A DNA stretch of 64,000 bases from Shimia sp049116215 (GTDB lineage: Bacteria; Pseudomonadota; Alphaproteobacteria; Rhodobacterales; Rhodobacteraceae): positions 806,001 to 870,000 of the forward strand of contig NZ_JAGDZB010000001.1 in the NCBI RefSeq assembly GCF_049116215.1. The letters are read 5' to 3'. Shown piece after piece: positions 10,701-17,678 of this stretch. The translations under genes and the position numbers were made by a program. Position 1 is the stretch's first letter. Each line of letters begins with the position of its first letter. Under the pieces are notes generated by a model that saw only the letters and a list, made by a program, of their open reading frames with translations, searched no databases and had not been told where the DNA came from.

Positions 10701-10741
10701 GGAATCTGTCCCTGAGAGATGGTCTGAGAAGGAGAGGTCAT
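4721..10741 (-). CDS. Giant multidomain glycosyltransferase: GT2, galectin-like segment, GT31/fringe-like, GT2/GT92-like
   Basis: A 2006-residue cytoplasmic protein without signal peptide. Residues 15-240 are a GT2 domain with ISIIVPVFN, VVDDGSTDG and the metal-binding DSDD at 101-104. Residues 323-425 resemble a GT2 nucleotide-binding fold whose DxD is missing, so probably non-catalytic. Residues 655-790 resemble a galectin beta-sandwich: H698, R702, V709, N711, W718 and E721 fall at galectin sugar-contact positions. Residues 960-1400 are mostly helical and unrecognised. Residues 1427-1630 look GT31/fringe-like: DDD at 1512-1514, GGSGYSLSR near 1575-1583, and ED at 1608-1609. Residues 1717-1950 form a GT2/GT92-like domain with VACMRNE and ADADEL at 1803-1808. 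It probably builds several linkages of one repeat. It is divergent from glf, with a 246-base shared promoter region. Confidence 0.82.
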   Translation of the reverse strand: MTSPSQTISQGQIPAISIIVPVFNVEDHVIACLRSIEKQSWTDFEVIVVDDGSTDGSGPLAAQFCQTDARFHFIFQSNRGLSGARNTGLEYARAEVISFVDSDDRIAPDFLELLYGALQSTGCDWVACAVKSCHPDGHITSHSAIHGASDFFESSAPRRFSFDSWTDVICHFPSAWNKLYRRRLIEGLTFDEGTWFEDHSFFQRAAARTDHLVHLPRALYLQTRGREGQITTADSDRVFEQLQVLRGLRGIMEQGPHRNARQAYERLASRLVFERSLSLRNPDRRVRFAKEAAQFFRSQALTYAPQWDDDIALSWGLEMSGELPLTVFIDCRSEPQSELKKTLDSLSQLIGPGIEVILLARSATKAQSLATDYPDVQIVDLCQLSIGVPWSKARGRFVTILRSGVTVDSALFFQQVEQLLRHDAQMALSAYLTPDDTGEPAYCTGFADVRAFGLQPLEKGVVTIDGTAGLALLPEVSARVFDRRFLINQKLTYTKLARSDWAFQLNAAVLAPRVVFNPWAGLIVPQPEREKIRIGPAHDRLIEALPQTVQNQLPSGWQRRLFDRSYKAIQSVEAPRRAPKLSASNLGTMWDAFRRGLHGVSPTEASFDPPFDATSQNVLDPVGTFASLLGRTRTRSLALQQRELDVRYDVRRDRSARSALLLFPATASSAFTFLVDVCQSPFANLNVFAADGVTVPVHFSFRREAKCIVFNRQDKHGWGEEHSWPYNFDQPVLKASLQFQDDVVGLTIDGVEFCKVPLAAALQKPDTDGLVYSGIEYQGNIKPLGFVVEPPEKTVTLDKRLVLQAAYAADGHQIRELTTDTVLPVTPLDGMTHLPGLRTLLPARLWASALSRNDAALRFQLETTDGDTVGAPLGLGRQDMIRRLKTLLHQRPTFSDTTLVLAILEHVAHGRLFPELSDTERKAVQVYASFFGVEGVLKPSVLGSEDCQDLSSNNGQLSGTSKPDPMAQEIDLAQMYLAKSLESGQAVSPLDTVANMPVPFFAAQKVYLSMAEVFARHDQDFEAYFTFVKNAGVQAFKVNGEHWHDSCVLPFLFMQGDMESVIVTLRRLARRGGGPVSTVSIAWVLRKSLKAEALSDRQRQHFLFLWGHLLSRLGRGYWEPVQCRELLLAALDLAAQFDEFSASQKGNALWICLRNYGLSRQFWAMLPVDVPSQELKTARLQFSHVLNYKDDPNLAQRALLFFDRNKCPDVSRFRYELFGPSGVALKQNTPPDLASLQQVHDDPALAGLRYFAAPGTDEPSDQLSQMVADRVSDLSQDQTPSPLLKLQGEAGAAIAKLLADPNESVDRAQIERLLGLCDALASAQSNFLGIALQLVLVNCFGTSNSKKAYAAEIVTRIRAHVTDLGASEKEALAASLPVQMSLKRLWRDGGNLDVVGDLEALLLGQGALARAHLEPQDALPTGSPLYDAIVTVFSCKSHLKTRIPTLREGWLRLLDGLGVPYFVVVGDGDNRQRGDVVYLDAPDTYEGLPQKTLATIDWVYRNTGYAHMVKVDDDCFFNAPLFFQSLTYRKYDYYGRKLTRQIGQLDRLWHQKKSISDRGRMDLDKSPEPSTYADGGSGYSLSRRAMKEALVAAGTTFGEQLLQVSFLEDKLLGDLLALRGISVSEEGYTVTVRRRANPDAIPVPSWHNGFNASRSAPVQLVHMDTTAGQREAMERLDAPELTPKKIWPSYQDPCLGYQSNALELVSPVSRTFQAREAAVALVACMRNEMFMLPHFLAHYRKLGVECFLIADNASDDGTLECLAEQPDVAVFSVDTDYSEARYGVAWQQALLAEYRVGKWSLVADADELLVWQEQQTQTLPELLADPEFERAEAVRLFMLDMYPAGALKSADFTDNPFDQARFCDRTPFLQNTPYRGPFSDQPTWTSALRHRLIPGSRPDLFVAQKLALLRYQPWMRLAAGMHYIADARLAARQLILAHFKYNSEFWSKAQSEVARGQHFNNAEEYRKYKDLQSKGQGVLYDPDLSTLWTRTAFAQEIFAQSPQAPS

Positions 10742-10987
10742 AAATCAAAGCATTGTAAAACTTACCTATGTTGTTTCTTACCCTGACCGTCGGGTAAAGA
10801 GTCGGCCACCCATATTTTTAAAAATTTGACACCACACAGGGTTTGGCGAAACACCTGTGTTGCCTCCAAAGCATCGTAGGCATTAGAGGTTTTTTGTAAT
10901 GCGGCTGGACTTCTCTTTCGTGCAAACTTGTTCCACACTTCCGGAACACATAGCACCACAAGTCATTTTAGGAAGATTGGAAATTTC

Positions 10988-12109
10988 ATGAGCATCGTTG
11001 TTGTAGGTGCGGGCTTCTCAGGGGCGGTCATTGGACGAACCTTAGCCGAAGCGGGATACAAAGTTTCGGTGCTGGACACACGGCACCATGTTGCAGGCAA
11101 TTGCCACACCGAGAGATGCGATGAAACCGGGGTTATGGTGCATACTTTCGGACCACATATCTTCCACACAGACAACCAGCGTGTCTGGGACTACGTCACC
11201 GGCTTCGCGGAGTTTATGCCTTACCGAAACCAAGTGAAATCGACCGTTGGCGGAGCCGTCTATTCGTTGCCCATCAACCTGCACACGATCAACCAGTTTT
11301 TTGGCAAGACCTTTAACCCGGTAGAGGCACAAAGTTTCATCGAGGCCACGCAAGCTGACACCAGCATCCAAGAACCACAGAGCTTCGAAGAGCAAGCCTT
11401 ACGCTTTGTGGGACCGGCTTTGTATAAGGCATTCTTTAAGGGCTATACCGAAAAGCAGTGGGGGTGCGCGCCGACGGAGCTTCCGGCCTCAATCCTCAAG
11501 AGATTGCCTCTACGCTTTAACTACAACGACAACTATTTTTCACATCAATATCAAGGTATCCCCAAGGATGGATACACGGCGTTGATTGAACGAATTCTGG
11601 ATCACGCCAACATCGACGTGCATCTCACCACGCCCTTTACACCATCACATGCGGAGCGCGCGGAGCACGTATTCTGGTCCGGTCCATTAGATGGATACTT
11701 CGGAGAAAGGCTTGGCAGGCTTGGGTATCGTACCCTGGATTTTGAACGGTTCACTGACACAGGAGACTGGCAGGGTTGCGCTGTAATGAACTACGGCGAT
11801 CCGGAGGTGCCCTATACGCGGATCACCGAACACAAGCACTTTGCACCCTGGGAAAGCCACGAGAATACTGTGTGTTACCGTGAGTACTCCCGCGCCTGCG
11901 GCCCGGAGGATGTTCCGTATTACCCAATTCGATTGGTTCAGGAAAAAGCTCTGTTGTCACAATACGAGGCCTTAGCGGACTCGGAAGAAGGTGTAACCTT
12001 CGTGGGGCGGCTGGGAACCTACCGCTACCTTGATATGGATGTGACAATTGCCGAAGCTCTGTCACAAGCGGAGGCTTTTCTAGAGACGCGCGGGACGAAA
12101 CTCACCTAA
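10988..12109 (+). CDS. glf: UDP-galactopyranose mutase
   Basis: Flavoenzyme that interconverts UDP-galactopyranose and UDP-galactofuranose, supplying Galf donors for the polysaccharide. The N-terminal dinucleotide-binding motif reads VVVGAGFSGAVIGRTLAEAG, followed by the family motifs GPHIFHTD, a YTEKQWG loop and the later TRITEHKHF segment. The ATG at 10988 has AGGAAG at 10970 and gives 373 residues, close to E. coli Glf (367); the frame is open 60 bases further upstream but that extension is not Glf-like. It stands alone on the plus strand between two minus-strand genes. A 7-base inverted repeat lies just after the stop. Confidence 0.95.
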   Translation: MSIVVVGAGFSGAVIGRTLAEAGYKVSVLDTRHHVAGNCHTERCDETGVMVHTFGPHIFHTDNQRVWDYVTGFAEFMPYRNQVKSTVGGAVYSLPINLHTINQFFGKTFNPVEAQSFIEATQADTSIQEPQSFEEQALRFVGPALYKAFFKGYTEKQWGCAPTELPASILKRLPLRFNYNDNYFSHQYQGIPKDGYTALIERILDHANIDVHLTTPFTPSHAERAEHVFWSGPLDGYFGERLGRLGYRTLDFERFTDTGDWQGCAVMNYGDPEVPYTRITEHKHFAPWESHENTVCYREYSRACGPEDVPYYPIRLVQEKALLSQYEALADSEEGVTFVGRLGTYRYLDMDVTIAEALSQAEAFLETRGTKLT

Positions 12110-12113
12110 GTGC

Positions 12114-12134
12114 GCCAAAGGGCATCACTTTGGC
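12114..12134. terminator. Weak bidirectional terminator-like hairpin
   Basis: GCCAAAG and CTTTGGC form a 7-base stem with a 7-base loop between the convergent glf and sulfotransferase-like genes. There is no clear U-tract on either side, so it is at best a weak or factor-assisted terminator. Confidence 0.35.
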
Positions 12135-12166
12135 AGAAAGATTGCACAACTTTAGGGTGAGTATCT

Positions 12167-13360
12167 TCAGCGACTTTCGTTGTAGATTTTTGTGATCGCA
12201 TCTCCGATCACCGGACCGTACGGCCGCGCCCTCTGCAGCACTTTCAGCAACAAAAGCGCGCTGGGCGCATCCAAGGTCTTTTCCTCATAGAGCTTCATGG
12301 CGAGGTCTCGAATGGCGTCCACCTCTTCAGGTGCCATAAAGACCAACCCTTTTATGCTGAGAATTTGGTCCAGCAGCTCAGTGCACGCGCCTGCCTCAGG
12401 GTCTTGCTCAATCTCCTCTGCGCCAGCTTTAGGTTCGGAAAAAAGATTGTCCTCCGTTCCAAAAAACTCTTTGAAAAAAGCGCGATTTCTTTCATCAAAC
12501 GCCTGGTACATCTCCGGTTGCCGCGGGTCTTTGACGCCGCCTCCGGAATTAAGCGGCGCAGTTGTCATGACACGTGCTTTCAGCCGTGCATTGAGCGGGT
12601 TTTGATAGATCGAAAACCGAGGAGGACATTTTGCGTTAATGACGCGAAAACAAGCGGCCTGCTTGGCGGTCAAAGACTCGTTGGCTGGAACGGAGTCAAA
12701 AGACAATCGCGTAGGATCAATGCCAGGCAACATGGTTGCCAGAAAGTCGTAGCGAATGTCCCCTTGTGCCATGGTCTCTCGGTCATACACCTTGGGAACC
12801 AGGTTTTCCTTGCCAAAAACTTCCGCCCATTTTGAAAAGAACTCCATGTAGTCGTAGTAATGGTGCCCAGGGCCGGCATCTTTCTGGAAAACATCAATTC
12901 TTTCGGGAGAGTGCAGTTTGATACCTGTAGAATACAGGCTGGTTCTCACTTTGGACTGCTCGCGGAAATAACACATGACTTTTACGTCAGAAAACGCGCG
13001 GTCAAGCACCTCTTTGACGCGCTCAATCTGCTCGACAGTTTGCAAACGGCTGTGAAAGTGCTCGCTGGAAAACAAGACGGTATGATGATCGTAAGACAGC
13101 TCCAAAATTTCGGACAGCAATGCCACTTCAAATCCCTCAAAGAACGCCTCTCTTTGCTGGCTATTAAAGACCATGTTTTCATGCATGTAGTCGTCAAAAT
13201 CGTTCTGGAAATAGGCCACCAGTTTGCGGTTGTTCGGGAACGAGGCAACCTTTGACAAACCCACGCCTTGCAACGAGAGCGCTTGCTCATTTTCATAAAG
13301 CCAATTTTGAATGAGGGTCGTACCGGTTTTCTCTGTTCCGATATGCAAAATGCACTTCAT
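12167..13360 (-). CDS. Sulfotransferase-like P-loop protein
   Basis: Predicted sulfotransferase-family protein of 397 residues from the ATG at 13360, which has AGAGGA 10 bases upstream; the frame is open 75 bases further but without a good site. The N-terminus CILHIGTEKTGTTLIQNWL is the 5'-phosphosulfate loop of this group. VLFSSEHFHSR near residue 90 and the VMCYFREQSKVRTSLYS segment near 125 resemble the structural 3'-phosphate motif of related roseobacter proteins. The C-terminal 100 residues are acidic and helical and probably lie outside the fold. It is divergently oriented from the coiled-coil protein gene. The acceptor is unknown. Confidence 0.68.
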   Translation of the reverse strand: MKCILHIGTEKTGTTLIQNWLYENEQALSLQGVGLSKVASFPNNRKLVAYFQNDFDDYMHENMVFNSQQREAFFEGFEVALLSEILELSYDHHTVLFSSEHFHSRLQTVEQIERVKEVLDRAFSDVKVMCYFREQSKVRTSLYSTGIKLHSPERIDVFQKDAGPGHHYYDYMEFFSKWAEVFGKENLVPKVYDRETMAQGDIRYDFLATMLPGIDPTRLSFDSVPANESLTAKQAACFRVINAKCPPRFSIYQNPLNARLKARVMTTAPLNSGGGVKDPRQPEMYQAFDERNRAFFKEFFGTEDNLFSEPKAGAEEIEQDPEAGACTELLDQILSIKGLVFMAPEEVDAIRDLAMKLYEEKTLDAPSALLLLKVLQRARPYGPVIGDAITKIYNESR

Positions 13361-13694
13361 GCGTGTTTTTTCCTCTGAGCAGAGATGGTCCGTCTGACTG
13401 TTTCGCTTACCAGCAACAAACAGTCTTGTCACCAAAGTCGCTAGGCAAAACGGCGACTTCTCGCAGAAAAATGGGGCCTGTGTCCGATTGGCTCATTCTG
13501 GAATGATGTGTCGTTGCCTGGCCCTCTGCAACGTCCGGACCTCAATGCGTCCATTTAAGGCGATATTTTGGATCTGGAATCGAAAAAATGCCCCTTAAAT
13601 CCTTTCAACCCGCACGGCCGGATTGCAACTGTGTTGGCGAAAGCGCTAAGTTCATCTCATTGGATCCACGTATTATTCAGGCAGAGTTTAGATC
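13361..13694. other. Intergenic region between divergent genes
   Basis: This 334-base stretch separates the minus-strand sulfotransferase-like gene from the plus-strand coiled-coil gene. It must hold both promoters, but I could not pick convincing -35/-10 pairs. No gene, RNA or repeat was recognised. Confidence 0.6.
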
Positions 13695-15521
13695 ATGTCC
13701 TTCAGCCTCGCCAGAACCACGGCAAAGTCACTTGTAATTATCGGCCCACCCGACGTGGAGACCCTACAGGCGCTATTGAGCGACGGCCCAAGTCAGGCGG
13801 TCCTGATTGAGCCCGAAACCGAGCGCGCGCGCAGCCTTAAGCAGGAATTTGAGGAGCAAAAGAAAGTGCTGGTTTTGACCGGCGCAATTGGCGCTCCAGG
13901 TCAAAAAGCTGAATTCGTGGAATACAATTTCCCCGGCCTACGAAGTTTGCGGAAGCCTTCAACGGCTTTGCGCGAGCTTTTTCCAGGCTTGTCGGCGCGC
14001 GAAACCTCAGTGTTGGAGCTGCATTCCATAGAAGATCTATTGGCGCAGACACAGCCTTTGGCAGAACCCATCGCGCTCAGGATAGATCTTCCCGGATCTG
14101 AATTGGATATCCTGGACTCTATGGAAAATTCCGGGCTACTGAAACAAGTGTGCCAAATTTCCATACGGTGCAGCGCCGAGCCGATGTTTGAAGGCGGCCC
14201 GGGCGTCCAAGATGTTGAACGCTGGCTACAAAATCAATTCTTCCAAGTCACGGACCAGGACCGCCGTGATCCTGATTGGCCCGTTCTTCAATTGGAAGCC
14301 AACCCATTGGCACAAGAGCTGGCAGACGTAAAAGCACGTTTGTCTGACACCCAAACCACCCTTTCCGCGTGCCAAAACGATCTGCAAAAGGCGCAAGAAC
14401 GCAGCTTACAAACGGACGAGAAAGCGCAGCAAGATCTTTTGACCGTTCAAAACCAGAAGCAGCGCATCGCCACCTTAGAAGAAGAGTTGGCAGAAGAACG
14501 CCAAGCTCTCGCTGAAAGTCATCAGGATCGGAACAGCCGTTTGGCAGCGCTTCAGGACGCCCAAGAACGGTGCATCCGCTTACCAGAATTAGAGACCGCG
14601 CTGAAAAAGACCACTGATGAGGCCACTGCCGCCCAACAGGAAGCAGCGACGGCCAATCAAAAACTGTCGGAGAATCTCCAGTTATTGACGATGGCCACCG
14701 ATGATACCAAAGCCCTCGCCGCGCAGCTGGCCAGTGTCCAAGAGACCGTAAAAGCCAGCGAAGAGCGCCTCCAAACGGAAGTGGCGCGGGCCAGTCAGAT
14801 GGAGACAGACAACAAGGGGCTGGCTGCGCGGATTGACTCCCTCATAGACACGGCCAAACGGCGCACCGAAGAGCTGGAACGAGTTCAGGCCGGCGTGGCT
14901 GCCGCAAGTCAGCGGGAACAAAGCCTTCAACAGAAGCTAACGGACACGCAAAGCGCGCTGGAAACAGCCGAGGAGCAGCTGAGAAAAATCGACGCGACAA
15001 GCTCTGAGCCAGCCGTGGCGCCTTCTGACCAGATACAACTGCTTGAACAAAAGGTGGAAGCGCTGTCACACCCAAAAGAGAGCAACACTGAAACATCGGT
15101 ACAGGTGGCACTCGACGGGGACAAAAAGGCGCTGGAGAGCAAAAACAAAGAGTTGGACGCCGCAAAAGCCAAAATCGACTCGTTGCAAAGTGACCTGGCG
15201 ATTGCCCTCCGTATGCAAAAAAAAGCACAGGCTGATATCCGTGAGCTGCGCGGACGCTACCAAGAAACCGAGCAAGTTCGAAAAACCCAATCAACTCTGC
15301 TTCAGAAGCTGACTCCACGTCTGCAACAGGCCGCGCAACAGTTGCAGACGCTCTCTTTGAACGGCGATGTCGCACCAACCCTAAAAATCGAGGCGAGCGA
15401 CACGGCTGCCCCCAAAACGCGCACCACGCGAACGCGGAAGAGTAGCACAAAAGCCAAGGCAAAGACCTCCACAAGCAAGAGAAACCCGACCACCAAAAAA
15501 AGTGAGGCGGGATCGCAATGA
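13695..15521 (+). CDS. Long coiled-coil protein with a degenerate FkbM-type methyltransferase-like N-terminus
   Basis: No firm function. Residues 1-200 resemble the FkbM methyltransferase fold: a first strand VIIGPPDVETL where SAM-binding glycines would be expected, an acidic strand end (VLIEPETERA), and LRIDLPGSELDIL in the position of the FkbM IDxEGxE motif. The Gly-rich SAM loop is not preserved, so activity is doubtful. Residues about 205-535 are an almost uninterrupted Gln/Glu/Lys/Ala-rich coiled coil. The last 45 residues are strongly basic (repeated Thr/Lys/Ser/Arg) and could bind an anionic polymer or membrane. The stop overlaps the next sulfotransferase-like start by 4 bases, so the two are coupled. 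It may be a scaffold for polysaccharide enzymes (inference only). Confidence 0.6.
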   Translation: MSFSLARTTAKSLVIIGPPDVETLQALLSDGPSQAVLIEPETERARSLKQEFEEQKKVLVLTGAIGAPGQKAEFVEYNFPGLRSLRKPSTALRELFPGLSARETSVLELHSIEDLLAQTQPLAEPIALRIDLPGSELDILDSMENSGLLKQVCQISIRCSAEPMFEGGPGVQDVERWLQNQFFQVTDQDRRDPDWPVLQLEANPLAQELADVKARLSDTQTTLSACQNDLQKAQERSLQTDEKAQQDLLTVQNQKQRIATLEEELAEERQALAESHQDRNSRLAALQDAQERCIRLPELETALKKTTDEATAAQQEAATANQKLSENLQLLTMATDDTKALAAQLASVQETVKASEERLQTEVARASQMETDNKGLAARIDSLIDTAKRRTEELERVQAGVAAASQREQSLQQKLTDTQSALETAEEQLRKIDATSSEPAVAPSDQIQLLEQKVEALSHPKESNTETSVQVALDGDKKALESKNKELDAAKAKIDSLQSDLAIALRMQKKAQADIRELRGRYQETEQVRKTQSTLLQKLTPRLQQAAQQLQTLSLNGDVAPTLKIEASDTAAPKTRTTRTRKSSTKAKAKTSTSKRNPTTKKSEAGSQ

Positions 15522-16438
15522 CGACTGATCTGTCAGAAAGCGCATTGGTGGAGACACTGGAAGTCGCGTTGGACCTGCTCAAAGACTACACGGACTCTCC
15601 AGAGGACGCAGCTGTACCTCTGCCCAGTTTGCTGGAGCAATGCGAGGATTTGACGCGCACCGAGCCTACTGTTGCACCGGTCAGAACGATCCACCACTTT
15701 GCCTGCACCGGGGGCACGCTGATCAGCAAATGCCTGGCTGTAATGCCCAATGTCACCGTCCTAAGCGAAATTGACCCTCTGAGCCCGTTGATGACGCGCC
15801 CCAACTCGAGGGCGCTTTTTGCGCCGGCGGATCTGATTTATGGCGCACGTAGGGCCATGCCCCCGCTCAGCGATGACGCCACAATCAAGGTTTTCACTGC
15901 CGCTTTGCAGGCACTTTATGAGAGCCTGCAAGAGCAAGGCATGTATCTTTGTCTGCGTGATCATGCCCACTCCCAGTTTTGCACGGACGCCCAGGGAAGC
16001 GCGCGCCCCACTCTGGATGAAATCGTCGCGAAGGTTTATCCGGTCCAATCAGTGGTCACTGTGCGCCATCCGCTGGAATCCTACCTATCCCTGATCAACA
16101 ACGGCTGGAAGCACTTCTCCCCATTCACAATTGAAGAGTATTCGCAGCGATACATGCAGTTCTTAGATCGCTACAAAGGCGTGCCGCTGTTTCGGTATGA
16201 AGAATTTGTCGCGGCACCGGACAACGTCCTACGCAAAATTTGCGCCGAGCTTCAGTTGCCGTTTGAGGAGGGCGCTGAGTCGATGTACCAATTGGTGTCA
16301 ATGAGCGGCGACAGCGGCCGGAAATCCCAAAAAATCAAAGCCAGACCCCGGCGCCCAGTTCCTGATGATCTGGAAAAACAGACGCGGCAAAGCCCGTCCT
16401 ACAAAGAGCTGTGCCTGCGGTTGGACTATCCAAGTTGA
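15518..16438 (+). CDS. Sulfotransferase-like P-loop protein
   Basis: Predicted sulfotransferase-family protein of 306 residues. HHFACTGGTLISKCLA near residue 61 replaces the usual HxPKTGGT loop but keeps the GGT core and following helix. VVTVRHPLESYLSLINNGW near residue 176 is a good 3'-phosphate binding motif (RxP, SxxS-like). FRYEEFVAAPDNVLRKIC near 225-242 matches the later conserved YExL segment of bacterial sulfotransferases. Its ATG overlaps the stop of the coiled-coil gene (ATGA), so the two proteins are probably made together. It converges with the minus-strand coiled-coil gene, 36 bases away. Confidence 0.68.
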   Translation: MTTDLSESALVETLEVALDLLKDYTDSPEDAAVPLPSLLEQCEDLTRTEPTVAPVRTIHHFACTGGTLISKCLAVMPNVTVLSEIDPLSPLMTRPNSRALFAPADLIYGARRAMPPLSDDATIKVFTAALQALYESLQEQGMYLCLRDHAHSQFCTDAQGSARPTLDEIVAKVYPVQSVVTVRHPLESYLSLINNGWKHFSPFTIEEYSQRYMQFLDRYKGVPLFRYEEFVAAPDNVLRKICAELQLPFEEGAESMYQLVSMSGDSGRKSQKIKARPRRPVPDDLEKQTRQSPSYKELCLRLDYPS

Positions 16439-16474
16439 TCCAAGATCGGAAGAGAGTTCAAAAACGGAGCGCGC

Positions 16475-17575
16475 TTAACCGCGCCACCAAATCACAACCG
16501 CCCGGATTGGCGCGGTGATACGCCAAGAGTTTGATGCGTACATAGCATCCAACTGGCTTTTTAGCTCCTGGATGTGATGCTTGCTCTCTTCCACCTTGGC
16601 CCTTAAGCCACCTTCCAGCTCGCGCACCTGCGTCACCAAAAGCTCTTCTGACTTTCGGGAACGCTTCAGATCGGCTTCTTTCTGGTCCGCGCGTTGTGTT
16701 TCCGCACTGAGTTGCGAGTCCAACGACGCTGCCCGCGATTGTGCTGTGCTCAATTCAACTGACAACCGCTCCAATTGAGCAGCCTGCGCATCCCGCTCGC
16801 CTTGAGCTGCGTGAAACCGTCTGTTCAACTCAATTTGCTCAGACGCGGCGGCATTGAGTTGAGTATTCAGCTCAGAAATCCGAGCTGCGTGTGTTTCCTG
16901 CGAATGCGCCGCCTGCTGCCGTAGGTTCTCCGTGGCTTTAAGACTGTCTTCCAGTTGCAAAACTTGTGCCTGAAGCGCGGTTCCAATTTCGTTTTGGTCT
17001 CGAGCCAATTCGCGGTTGGACACACTCAAACTATGCCATTCAGCCGCCAACTGCCCAACAGAGGTTATTGGCTCAATATCTGTTGTGAGGTACCCAACGC
17101 TGCTGGCTTGAAGCTCTGACCAAATGGCGAACGCAGACCGGTCCAGCGTCAGCAACACCTCAGCAAGTTGTCGCGCAGCGGGCCACACATCAGCATCGTC
17201 AAACGCCAGAACACTTGGTGTGATGTTCGGGAAAAAGGCGGACAGCGACTGCAGCGTCTCGGCGCCGCCTGGACGTTCCGCCAGCACCAGTTTCCGGCGA
17301 TTAAGGCGCAGGAAGTCCAAAACTGCACTGGCTTCCGCACGCCATTTATCCAACGCGTCTGAGGCTGACACACCCTGCTCCAAAAGAAGCGCCACGACGA
17401 TCACAGGCGTGTCGTAGAGGATCAAACCACGGTTGTTGCTTTCCACCAGGCCTTGCTGCATGTCATCAAACCCGGAATGTGAAGCAAATTTCTCTGCGCC
17501 ATCCGGCATGGACTTGAGGGATACCCAAGTTGGAGGTGTGGTAGTCGCGGTTTCTGTGGCGGCAGCTTGAGGCAT
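16475..17575 (-). CDS. Coiled-coil protein with a glycosyltransferase-associated C-terminal tail
   Basis: Function not recognised. The first 170 residues form an alpha/beta-looking domain (GLILYDTPVIVVALLLEQG, then RKLVLAERPGGAETLQSL) resembling P-loop kinase or sulfotransferase-accessory folds but without a convincing nucleotide loop. Residues about 185-345 are a continuous coiled coil. The protein ends in SNSWRITAPIRAVVIWWRG, a tail often found after coiled coils attached to capsule and LPS glycosyltransferases; the terminal hydrophobic VVIWW could touch the membrane. ATG at 17575 with a weak ACGGA upstream. It lies downstream of the minus-strand sulfotransferase-like gene, 103 bases away, and probably belongs to the same transcript. 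Confidence 0.6.
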   Translation of the reverse strand: MPQAAATETATTTPPTWVSLKSMPDGAEKFASHSGFDDMQQGLVESNNRGLILYDTPVIVVALLLEQGVSASDALDKWRAEASAVLDFLRLNRRKLVLAERPGGAETLQSLSAFFPNITPSVLAFDDADVWPAARQLAEVLLTLDRSAFAIWSELQASSVGYLTTDIEPITSVGQLAAEWHSLSVSNRELARDQNEIGTALQAQVLQLEDSLKATENLRQQAAHSQETHAARISELNTQLNAAASEQIELNRRFHAAQGERDAQAAQLERLSVELSTAQSRAASLDSQLSAETQRADQKEADLKRSRKSEELLVTQVRELEGGLRAKVEESKHHIQELKSQLDAMYASNSWRITAPIRAVVIWWRG

Positions 17576-17678
17576 TCCGTCATGCTTTCTTTGGCTTCGC
17601 GATTAAGCGGTGTCTGAAATGATGATCACCTTTAAGGTGTCAGAGTGTCATCAAGAATAAGAAATTTCAAAACGGCAC

